Origin: Sabellastarte sp. h YS-2021
Lineage: Eukaryota; Annelida; Polychaeta; Sabellida; Sabellidae
Length of the DNA stretch: 64,000 bases
Direction of reading: 5' to 3'
Assembly (NCBI GenBank): GCA_964017235.1
Contig: OZ024929.1
Coordinates: 65,939,603-66,003,602 of the forward strand
Positions 17,614-27,782 of the stretch are shown here, piece by piece. Each line of letters opens with the position of its first letter. Within the stretch, counting starts at the first letter, position 1. A program made the position numbers and the translations under genes. The notes below the pieces were generated by a model. That model saw nothing but the letters and a program-made list of their open reading frames with translations. It had not been told where the DNA came from and searched no databases.

Positions 17614-18540
17614 TCTTCCTAAGGTTGATGTTTGCAGAATAGTTTCATTCAAAATGATATATGAAGATTAGGTTCGCATTTATATATAATTTTCAAAAAT
17701 GCTGACATTGTTTAAAACAAAAATGATGAAATGTTTCCATTTATCATCAAAAAGAAAATATATACAAAAAAAGAACGACCGAATTTAATGCAGTTATCCC
17801 ACTAGTTGATTAGATTCCATCCGAAAAGTTAATGAATATTGAGAAAAAGGTCGGATGTGGGGCTATTTGGAGATGTTCGATTCAGGTCCTTTTAAATTTG
17901 AAATGGTAGACTGACAGAAATTGCTTTGGAGAGGTTCAAGGTCAGCTTACATTATTAGGTTATGTGCAGGGTTTGATGGTGCAATACTTGAGGGTGCTGA
18001 CAGATAGGTTATTAGCAATTTCTAGATGCGTCAGCGATTTTCAGATCAGATCTACAATATGGTTGGAAAATTGATTTAGATTATTTCTGATCAATAGTGA
18101 TCTAGATCATTTTCCGATCACTTCAGATCAATTTTTATTACAAATGTCGATCGATTGCCGCACCTTATACTACTTATGCGCATGATTTTGGTCTGCACCA
18201 GGGAAATGTTTCACAGAAATTTACAAATCCCTTGGCGGGCTAACTGAAAATGTTCCTTTCACAAATCATAAAAACAAATATTTTATAGTTCAATTGGTAG
18301 CACACACAATAGTACATGTGAACAGTGAGCAGGGTCAAAGTGTAATTTGACAACATATTATTGAGTTACCTGTAAACATTTGCATAACTTCAAAATTGGA
18401 GTTAAGTTCCATTTCAAAAAGTTTCAAGTGAAAAAAGATATCCCCGCCCCCCCCCCCCCCACTATCTGGTTGGGGGGCGACTGCCCCCGCTGCCCCCCCA
18501 GTTTCTACACCTATGGAATGTAAAATCAGGTTGAGTATTT
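17614..18540. other. Likely right end of the Polinton and junction with host debris
   Basis: No gene. A GATC-rich patch at about 18035-18150 holds several short inverted words (TGATCA, GATCTAGATC). A C14-type run lies near 18446-18460, next to another C-rich stretch. The Polinton terminus should be here but cannot be fixed without its left partner. Confidence 0.45.
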
Positions 18541-18544
18541 CCAA

Positions 18545-19170
18545 GATTCTTGCTGATTTAGAAGCCAAACTGAATCATGTACCTAAAAGTAAACGGGTCA
18601 CACTTATTGGGTTGCTCTTGAAGTAAAAGTCAGTATTTCCTGATGTTCCCAACAGGACTGATGTACTCATGCATGATGTTGATGTTGACAATGCCGGTCT
18701 GATCAAACAACATCCGTATTGGGTAAATCTTATCAAATTTAAAAATTTAAGGCAGGAAGTGCAATACCTGTTGGACAAAGACATAATACAACAAAGTCAA
18801 AATAGTGGGGCATCTCCTCGTGTTTTGGTCCAAAAACCAGATGGTTTAATCAAATATTGCACCAACTATAGAAAAGTCAATGTTTTGAGTAAAACAGATT
18901 CATTCCCTATCCCAAGAATGGAAGACTGTATTGATGGGATTGGTAATGCCAAATACATCACAAAGTGAATTTTTCTGAAAGGATATTGGTGTGTACCTCT
19001 TACTGAGCGGGCTAAAGAAATATCAACCTTTGTAATTCCCTATGGTCTTTATCAATATAAAGTAAAGCCATTTGGCATGAAGAATTCCCAAGCAACTTTT
19101 CAGAGAATAATGAATATGCGTTTGATGGACTTAGAAAGTGGTGAAGTGTATGTGGATGATATTGTTTGAA
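18545..19170 (+). pseudogene. Ty3/Gypsy-like reverse transcriptase fragment, broken
   Basis: One frame reads through typical Ty3 RT blocks: GLIKQHPYWVNLIKFK, VLVQKPDGLIKYCTNYRKVN, SFPIPRMEDCID, then after a TGA at 18966 it continues in the same frame with TFVIPYGLYQYKVKPFGMKN, ATFQRIMN and the catalytic YVDD (ending about 19164), followed by another TGA. A further stop lies upstream near 18625. With in-frame stops and no flanking gag, RNase H or integrase, this is a dead fragment of a host retrotransposon. Confidence 0.88.
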
Positions 19171-21550
19171 CATTTAAAAAGACTTGAACAGGTTATGTTA
19201 TGATTGAACAGATCACAGGATGTAGAAATCGGTTAGTGGACATCGGACGGATCACAGAACAGATCACAGGACAGATTGCAGGATATAGTGAACAAACTTA
19301 AATGTCACAGTTACAGTGGCCAGTGACCATAATAATTGTCCTTGTTTTGTATTTAGAAAGGAAACATTTTGAGAAAAATATAATAAATATTGTAAATAAT
19401 TATCACTTGTCACATATTCTGTAGCGTAAATTTTGACATAAATATATAATTGTAAGACACTGATGAGGGTTCTCCCACTCTCGCTACTCAATGGAAAAGA
19501 GTGAAAAAACTTTATTTTTATCTCGCTACTCACTGGAAAAAGAGTGAATAAGCTTTATTTTTATCAAGAGAAATCTACATGAAAAGCCTTTTGTTCAATA
19601 CGGTAAACACCCTCAAGAAATGATTAACATTATGTACATTGTGACTGAAGTATTTCTCAATTATAGTTATGTATGTAAATGATCAATAAATTGTCATTGG
19701 CATTTTTCATGAACACTAAACAATTCTATGGAGTTAACGACAGTTTCAGCATCCTGTTCCTAGGAAGTGCATCTTCCAGTGCATGTCCAGTCTGACAGCT
19801 GTCAGCATCTTAAGCTTAGGATAAGGGTTTTGTGTCTTGAACTTACTCCTGGTTGTAGATAGAGGTAACACTCACTGAAATGTTTCAGTTTATATATTTT
19901 ATCTGTCTTTATTTTTAGAGAAATTCTCTGATTTTTAAAATTTATGATATCTTAATTCTTCCGTTTTCCACATATTTCACATTAATTCTTGTCATACAGT
20001 TTTGCTGTAAGTCCAAATCTTTCACTTTTTTCTAATATTTTGATTGTATTTCATGATTACCTATGTCATTCACACAAAGCCCCTTTACACATCATCAGAT
20101 CTCTGCCATGGGCTTCTTCCCAACTCAACTCTCACCACTCAAATTCACAAAACACATGTACTAGAAGATAAAACAACTGCATTTTTGAATTTTGAATTTG
20201 ATAAAAATATGTATTTCACCTCATTACATAGCCATGTATAAGCCTGGAATATAATCCTAAAACAGCAGGGTATTTAATACTAGAAAAATATGTTGATATG
20301 GGGAGAAAAGAAGAAATGACTAGATGTTAAATATATGCTTATGTTTTTATCATTAATCTCCCTCTCCCTTTCTTCTCCTGTCCCTTCATTAATATTACTA
20401 GGATAGAAACAGTGGGATGTAAATGACATTTCAACAGAGGGACAGGGATTGATATGAGTGAATGTTTATTTAGTGCCATTAGAGGCAAGAATAATGTTCT
20501 GATCAAGAATATGTCCACATCAAAATAAGGTCAATTTGAAATTTTAATTTTTAAATTTCAAATTACCTGGCTTTATGTTGTATACATACCCATTGCCATA
20601 TTTAATGTACAGGGTAAATTATCCTCAATAAGCTGTAAATAAAGGATACACTACGTTAAACCAGTGTATCTTTTGTCTAAATTAAAAGCTCAACAATCAT
20701 ATCATATTAAATTCCCCTTTGTTGACAAACAAACGAACCCCTCATCAATGTGAGAAGCTTTGAAATTCAAAATAAAGATGGACCAGGTGTTGTGGTTCTG
20801 GTGCAAATTTGTAGGTTGCAGATCAATCAGTGTGAGTGGCTGAATCAATTGTTTCAGCTCACAATAGACATAATTTATGTCAATAAGAGAGTTTGTCAGA
20901 TGTTTAATTTTGTGTAAGGCACTTAACAAGTAAGGATGTGTTTTGTTTTGCTCAGGTAAAAAAACAGTTATCTGGTTTATTTTGTTGAAAAAAATCAGAA
21001 TATGATTTCTTTTTACTCATAATTATAATATTACTTGGTCAAATAAATTTACACTAAAAAACAAAAAAGATGCAATTAATTCAGTGAAACAGTGTGGCTC
21101 ATGATGTACATTAGAAAGAGCCTTTAATCGTGACAAAAAACAATTTCATGAAAATTTTCAAATATCCCTATATAACAAACAAAAAGGACAAAAGGGTTCT
21201 ACAAAGCTATTCCTCCGCTTTTCCCATTCTGCAGTCAATAAGCTTTAAACCTCTAAGCCAAACCAATAAAAACAATACATATGTCTTGTCATTCTTTCCA
21301 CCACCAACACCCCTCCCCATTGATATGCAACATTAAATCCTCAGTCAAAGCTGATACACGCTGCCACACTTGCTCCCCCAAAACCCTCACTCCACATTGA
21401 TCTGAAATCTACAAATTCATATCCATTTCACCCCTCGTCCAACATTGATCTACACCTCATCTGCAACCTGTGTGATCTCCACTGTAGTAGTTCATTGGGA
21501 CAGCCACTTTCTTCTAAAGATCTTAACGGTACCTTTCTCTCATGACTCCT
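19171..21550. other. Host intergenic DNA without recognised genes
   Basis: AT-rich. A short degenerate run of GAACAGATCACAGGA-like words lies at 19190-19290, and a 42-bp unit is repeated twice at 19479-19562 (TCTCGCTACTCA...CTTTATTTTTA). The remaining sequence has no coding frame, RNA gene or element end that I could support. Confidence 0.5.
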
Positions 21551-21558
21551 ATAGAAAG

Positions 21559-21830
21559 CTACAATTTCAATTGCAATCTTAAATGCATTTTGCAGGGTTT
21601 TTGGTTGACTTTGGAAACAGACAACTCTAATTCCCTATCATTAACAGCATCTAAAAACCTATCTCTGGCCAGAGTTTCCCTGATATCTGTTGGGACTAAA
21701 GGATTTACATCTCTAACTAGTTTCCTAACATCATGGGCCAATTATTGCAATGGTGCATTTGTTTGCCTTATCCTAGCTTTAAGATGTGCTCGATGTAATT
21801 GTGTCTGATTGTTCAGTTCAAACCTTTCCT
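21559..21830 (-). pseudogene. Ty3-like gag fragment
   Basis: Reading minus strand, AHDVRKLVRDVNPLVP then ETLARDRFLDAVNDRELEL has the pattern of the retrotransposon gag capsid domain (LARD-x-F-I-D-A-L-x-D) seen in invertebrate Ty3 elements. Stops upstream and downstream and the lack of pol show it is a relic. Related weak gag-like coding flavour appears on the same strand around the hAT insertion further right. Confidence 0.55.
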
Positions 21831-23334
21831 TCAATGCTGCTACAAGTGAGTTCATAATTTCTATGTTGATCACAAGACAAATCAGATAATTCAGCACCAA
21901 CATCATCTTTTAAACACAACCAGTTGTGAGACTAAAGTTCTTGTGTCCCATTGATTGTATTCCTTGACCATTTTAAATTGAACAAGATACACTCAGAGAG
22001 AAAGAGCAAAATTCGATGTGACCAGCCTCACAAGTGTTATAAAGTGACTATCTTTTGTTTGTATTTTAAGCTATGTTGGAAGACAGTAAAATGAAACCAA
22101 AAATAATAATTACTTTTCAGTGGATTTCTCCCCACTGAAGAACACATGTATACTTGAACACATACATCCAGACACTGAATAAATATTTTGTAGATATTTT
22201 GTCAGTTCATAATTTCGCAGCTCACTTTCTAGCTGGCATAATTATAAATGATAAAATGGGAACAAAGTGCATTAGAAATCACTAAGCACTCACGTTCACC
22301 AGAGTAGCATTTCCAAAATTCGTAGGTTTATTGGTATCCAGAATATGAAATTGATCGTTTCTAAAATGCAGTTACTTCTTCTTCTGGCTAGGCCCTTCCT
22401 ACTAAACAATTATCATAAAAATTGTTCATTATTTTGGGAGAAATGTCAGGGAGAAAGCCAAAGTGATCAAAATACATTGAAAATGGGAATTCTGAAAATT
22501 AAAATTCATGATTTTTTTTGTAACCAAAATATGATCCAGATCATTCCCCCAAAATAGTAACTTCTTCCTTTGGTCAGGTCTTTACCACATAAAATTTTTT
22601 ACAAAGATCTGTTAATTAGTTCTGGAATTATCTAAACACCAGAAAAACCAGACAGCCATTCAAACTCACAAAAACATAAACTCCTGGTGGAGGTAAAAAT
22701 ATTGGATAAAAACCACTGCTGGGTAAAAATCATTCAGGGTAATTTTTTGTGATGGTCTGTCAGGGAATTAAAAGAATTAAAAAGAAAACAGAAATTAATA
22801 GAAATATAAAAATCATGAATACATGTACCCCACCACTCTATTGATTATCTTTATGTCAATTTCAAGACATAAAATGAGAAGAAATACTTTTAACCAAAGA
22901 GAGCAAATATCACAAGCTAGGTTTGTTACCTCCCAGTGACAATTGCATTGTGACATCATTAAGTAGTGACATCATCAGAAAACAAAATATTGATTTATGT
23001 ATGTAAGGAAGAGAAACAGATTTCTATGCAAATGCACAACTGAAAATATGAAAAACTATCTCCTGAGTTCAATTTTCTCTCACACTTGACCAAATTTGGA
23101 ATCTGTCTGTGCCCCTTGAATATTGAAATTTCAGCTTGATTGATGTTATAGTTTTTGAGTTAGAAGAGAAAAAAGGTGTAAGGACAGAAGGGTGAAAACT
23201 GATCACAATAACCCTTTGCTTTCATCGAGCATTAATAAAAAAAGCCTTAATGCTATTCCTACCATCATAGGATGGACAGTGCTTCATATTTCTGAGGGGA
23301 ATATTTCCACTATGCCTTAAAGCATATCAACTAT
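21831..23334. other. Host intergenic DNA, nothing recognised
   Basis: No supported gene. TGACATCA-type words repeat around 22940-22980 without clear meaning. Confidence 0.4.
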
Positions 23335-23342
23335 ATGGTCAC

Positions 23343-24402
23343 CAGGCCTGGGACGAATACTTTCAAAAGTATTCGAATACGAATATGAATACTTTTCATT
23401 TCCATGAATACGAATATGAATACGAATACATCAGTTTCAAAAGTATTCGAATACGAATATGAATACTTTTTAAAAAGTATTCGAATACATTTACGAATAC
23501 ATTTATGAATACATTTTAACTAAACCCCAATTCATACAATCATTTTTAGTAAATTTTAATAATTTTACCTTTCTGAATAAAATATACAAACATGAAAGCA
23601 CAATTCAGTAAATGATGGTTCAGATTCACATCATATTTGACAAGAATTAATTTTTGCTCCAAGATCTGAATATTCAGTCCAATAAAAATGAGCTACTCAA
23701 AAGAGGTTTTTTTTCCATTTTTTTTTTGAAAAGGACATCATAGTGCCCTAAACATCTTGTATTTAACTGAGATAGCCATTGTTTTGGAAATTTTTATGAT
23801 GGGATTACTACTACAACAAGACTGTCACAATAGGTGTCACATAAGTTTGCCTAAGAATTACCCATATATGACCAATGACACTGGTATTGAAACACATACA
23901 AGTTAATCCCCTATTGTAGCAAAGGCAAACACAGTTGTCATTTTAAGGTAGGTAGCTTGGTGTTTATAATTTCATGAATTTTATAATAACATAACACTAC
24001 ATTATGAAAACCAATGTGGATTAAAACACACATGATGTCATTTATCAATATAAAAGTTAAACACAGACTGATTGCATTTATGAGATGTAAGAGAAAAAGC
24101 TATAATCCTCACTATTTTGTTCCAACATGACACTGTCATTATTATGTTATATAATATTTACTGACTAAAAGTATTTATTAAATATGTCTTGTTAGTTTTC
24201 TTAGGCACATAATGATAGACAGCCAAATTAAAAAATTCTAAATAAAAGTATTCATGAATACGAATACTTTTGAAATGTATTCGAATACGAATACGAATAC
24301 TTTGCATTTTTCACAAAAGTATTCGAATACGAATATGAATACTTTAAAAAATGTATTCGAATACTTATGAATATGAATACGAATACATTTTGCCCAGGCC
24401 TG
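23343..24402. mobile_element. Non-autonomous hAT-type DNA transposon with GAATAC subterminal repeats
   Basis: The ends are CAGGCCTGGG at 23343 and its reverse complement CCCAGGCCTG ending at 24402. An exact 8-bp target duplication, ATGGTCAC, flanks it (23335-23342 and 24403-24410). An 8-bp duplication and CA...TG ends are hallmarks of the hAT superfamily. Both subterminal regions (about 23352-23510 and 24245-24388) are packed with GAATACGAATA / GAATATGAATAC words in both orientations, likely transposase binding sites. The centre (about 700 bp) has no transposase frame, so movement would need a helper. Confidence 0.93.
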
Positions 24403-24410
24403 ATGGTCAC

Positions 24411-24830
24411 TAGGTTCCTCAAAGTTTTGTCTAGCCCTGTCACCTATATATTTGAGATCCCTTGGCCATTTCTTCACTGCAGGTCTGCACCCTATGTCTT
24501 GTAATCGGGAAACCAATAGAAAACAGAAACATGTCTGTGACAATGTTCTATGATATGCACTGAAGTATTTTCATGTGTGGAACGATGGTTATCAGCCCCT
24601 GAATGATAACCTCTTTTTAATGGTGAACTTATGTTTTGGACTGTGTATGCAGAAGGATTTTTGCCATTCATAGGACTTTACCCTCTCTTATGTGGCTGAC
24701 TAGTAGTGCTAAATTTGGGCTGGTGACTAGCCTTATTTGCTGCATAATATCTATCCCTGTAATCATTTTCTTGACATGGGGAATATCTCTGATAACTCCT
24801 TTTGAACATGCAGTCAGTATTTGATACTGA
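24411..24830 (-). pseudogene. Weak retroelement gag-like remnant interrupted by the hAT element
   Basis: Minus-strand reading next to the hAT insertion gives pieces such as RPAVKKWPRDLKYIGDRARQ, and reading across the empty target site continues without a jump. The composition resembles retroelement gag tails, but there is no diagnostic motif such as a zinc knuckle. Could be chance. Confidence 0.25.
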
Positions 24831-25690
24831 TTTCTTCCATGCTCATCCTATATATCTCATTAGTGTAAGGATAAATCTCTGAAATCCTGAAGCCCTGGAA
24901 TACCCATCACTTTTAACTGAAGTTTCCCTATATTTCTCCTTGAGGTAAGGGGTCACTAAAATGTGGTTTTAGTGAACTTCTATGCCAATATTTGGTTTGT
25001 AAATTGTCCTGAGGATAAGGCTCTAAGCCAAATGTCCCTGGGAGTTCACCTATTTGGATGTAAACTGAATCTCTTTCAGACATGTTAAGGTAACATACTT
25101 AATACCAACAAATGTAAACACAACTATAAACGCGTATATAGCACACAAAGAAAAGAAATTCTGTTACCCATAGTGATGTATATTCCCTAAATAAACAAAT
25201 TCCACCACTGTCACTAATTTGTAGTGGGCCAAGGGAATATCAAAAGTAACAGGACTGTTGGAACTAACAACCAACAACTTGTTCCTATTCACATAATGTA
25301 ATAATATAATGTAACTATAGGTTCAGTTGAATTAATAATTACTTATTCTTTTCAATGATAATTAACTTTTTCACTTTCATTCTGTAAACTAAGAATTAAA
25401 TTAAACCAAACATCACTAGAATTTAGAACCCCCCAAGAAAGTTGCTATTTATACACTTACATTTAATTCCCCATGCATATGTTTTTGATACCATCTTTTC
25501 TGCTTCTTGGCAAGTATCTTCCAGAAGTAACAATTGTAGCTTTCTGTGGAAACCAGTCACTCTTAAGGTTCCAAAATGTACTCCTTTGGAAGTTATCAGA
25601 GATCTCTCCAAGACTGTTGTGCAAGTGTTTATGTACACTTATACAACAGCTCAATTGTGGTTTCACTGAAAAAGTCTGACGAATATTAAT
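24831..25690. other. Host intergenic DNA, nothing recognised
   Basis: Short open frames at 25423-25679 on both strands are mutual shadows with no protein family resemblance. Confidence 0.4.
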
Positions 25691-25698
25691 TCAACAAT

Positions 25699-26018
25699 AA
25701 TTTGTCAAAACGGTGCCAAAAACAACAAATTTCCCAATTAACATATTTAAACTTGTCATTTTCTTGTTGGACAGAATAACTGATGAGCATATGGCAAGAA
25801 AATAACCCTGATGGTCCATTTAATTTGCTGTTTTAGGCACCTGTTCTTGGTCACATTCTTATGAAATCATTTTTAAGTGCACTGTTTTTCTTGTCATAAG
25901 TTTTCAGTTAATTTGACAAATAAGTTATGAACATTTGACTTATCATTCAACAAGAAAATGACATTTGAATTTGTCATTTAGGAAACTTGTTGTTTTAGGC
26001 ACCATTTTGACAAATTAA
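25699..26018. repeat. Foldback element with arms of about 70 bp
   Basis: The left arm 25699-25770 (ATTTGTCAAAACGGTGCC...TCATTTTCTTGTTG) is the imperfect reverse complement of 25948-26018, with a spacer of about 177 bases that contains another GTTTTAGGCACC word from the arm. Probably a MITE or foldback transposon; no clean target duplication could be defined. Confidence 0.75.
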
Positions 26019-27612
26019 TAATTTTCAGTGTTCCAGATTTTTAATACTAACGAAGAATATAAACAAATTAGCAGGTCTAATATTGCAAATTATAGGTAGC
26101 CATGAAACAATATTCGTGTTTTATGGTCAACCAATTATGAACTGTATGCTATACAATATTTTACATAAATATTTAAAGCTCTAGGTTTTACAAGTATACA
26201 AAGTATTGTAAGCAACAATGATTTGCTTGGGGAACGTTATAATATACATAAGTTAAAACTTTGAAATTCTCAGCCTTGTTTTCTTGAAAGTTTTTTGGAC
26301 CCGTACTGGGGCTTGTTAATCAAAGCATTAGTAAAATAGCTAACTAACCAATACTTAACAACAAGATAATGACATATTAACTAAAGAATTCAGGGAGTAA
26401 ATAGAAAGCAATCTTTCTGTTATCATTACAATATGTTTTCATTTGGTAACTATAGTGTCTGTGCTGCTGTGTTTGGTTACTTGCACGCTTGTGACTAAGA
26501 GTGTCGTGTGCCATTGTACCTTATTACGTAGATATACACAAGAGTGGGTTTACATTTTTTATTAAACAACATTGATATAGAATACTATAATATACTAAAA
26601 TACTATTTACATACTGGTATAATGAGAGATAAGGCCACCTAAACAAAAGTATATATTTTAACATTTTACATACATTTTCACATAGTAATATAGATAAGGT
26701 TAAGGTGGTCATACTGCAGCTTGGTCCCATTAGTTGTTAAGGCTTTGTAACTATTTGAGAGCATGACATTAACGTTGAAACTTAAAGTGAATTTAATTTG
26801 GGAGAAATTTTACTTTAAAAACATAGAGTTTGGGTCAAGCTAAGTTTATGTATAAGTTTAGGCATCTACTAATGGTAATAATAATTTAGAGTTTCTGGCT
26901 GAGTAGAGTTAGCTTAGGTGTAAAAGCTGTGGAGAAAGATTTAATAAGTATCTCCATTGCTGTTACTTTGCAAAAGGTGCCCATTAAAAGTGATGAGTAT
27001 TTATCAATTTGTGTAAATGTAAATGAAATGGTAAAGGTTTAAACATAAAAGATGAATAAAATTATTTGATTAGCTAAAACAAAGATAGTCAAAAGTTACA
27101 AAAGAACTAGATAATCATAAAAAAGAATCTGAGTATCTCAAACTTGTGAGATACTATCTGGGAAAAGTTAAGTAAATAAAGAAAATTGATTTGGGATCTC
27201 AGGGATACGTCAGTAGAAATCCCCTCCATAAATGTTCATCGAAATGTATAATTCACTCCAAACCCAACGAAATTGCCATTTATATTTACATTACCTTTAT
27301 GCACAATATTCAGTAACTTTGTTTTGTACAACAATGATAACTTCATATTTATTTGCAAGTAAAGAACAAAGTTAATGCAACTAACAGTTAACAACACGGT
27401 CTGAGTTATTGTTAAATTTGGGGGGTTTTATGGCAAATCAATCAAAAGGAACTAGATCTAACTAAGTTTTTATTTACACAAGAGTCTGCTAACTTAGGGT
27501 TAACTTGGAGCTAACCAATTTGTTAGCAGAAAGAAGGTTTTCATTTACGGGACCCAGGTTCGGATAAAGCCTACACCGCGTACAAGGTTTCAGTCTTAAC
27601 CGTCGAAAAGTT
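26019..27612. other. Upstream region of rps12, no gene seen
   Basis: AT-rich host DNA without supported coding or RNA genes. The last hundred bases become GC-richer (ACCGCGTACAAGG near 27575) as expected of a ribosomal-protein promoter. Confidence 0.5.
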
Positions 27613-27652
27613 CCTTCCTTTTCCGCCTTTTGCTTGAGTCACAAACATCATT
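27613..27652 (+). promoter_or_regulatory. rps12: rps12 5' leader exon with TOP-like pyrimidine tract
   Basis: CCTTCCTTTTCCGCCTTTT begins near 27613 and resembles the terminal oligopyrimidine start of ribosomal-protein mRNAs, which places translation under TOR/LARP1-type control. The exon ends at a consensus donor GTAAGT (27653). The following intron is 110 bases, ending in TTATTTTCAG at 27762. The exact transcription start is inferred. Confidence 0.65.
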
Positions 27653-27782
27653 GTAAGTATTACACTTAAAAATCTTGGTGTATCCGTTGTATCAATCCGA
27701 TTTCACTTTGTTTTATAATCTGATATGTTTCATGATAATATGTATAATATATTTATTTTCAGAAGGAGATCCGCATCTAATC

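Larger units (their letters stand above)
1..18150. mobile_element. Polinton/Maverick (adintovirus-like) element, left end outside window
   Basis: The set of polymerase B, adenain-like protease, double-jelly-roll capsid, penton-like protein, retroviral-type integrase and packaging ATPase defines a Polinton/adintovirus. The polymerase converges on a minus-strand structural block, followed by accessory genes. The left terminal repeat lies before the window because the polymerase frame is already open at base 2. The right end is not resolved: the last element-like gene stops being visible near 17.6 kb and Ty3 debris starts near 18.5 kb, so the end is placed loosely at about 18 kb. With only one end in view, terminal inverted repeats and the target duplication cannot be tested. 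The core frames are unbroken, which argues for a young insertion. Confidence 0.9.

Noticed and set aside
18035..18150. GATC-rich patch as the Polinton terminal repeat
   Set aside because: The left terminal repeat is outside the window, so there is no partner to pair with; kept only as a location hint.
24238..24543. Minus-strand frames rich in Y, S, F and N
   Set aside because: Produced by the GAATAC subterminal repeats of the hAT element; not a gene.
24770..24820. CCTTTTGAACATGC word similar to the element A 3' module
   Set aside because: Only a short match without hairpin or flanking module; likely coincidence.
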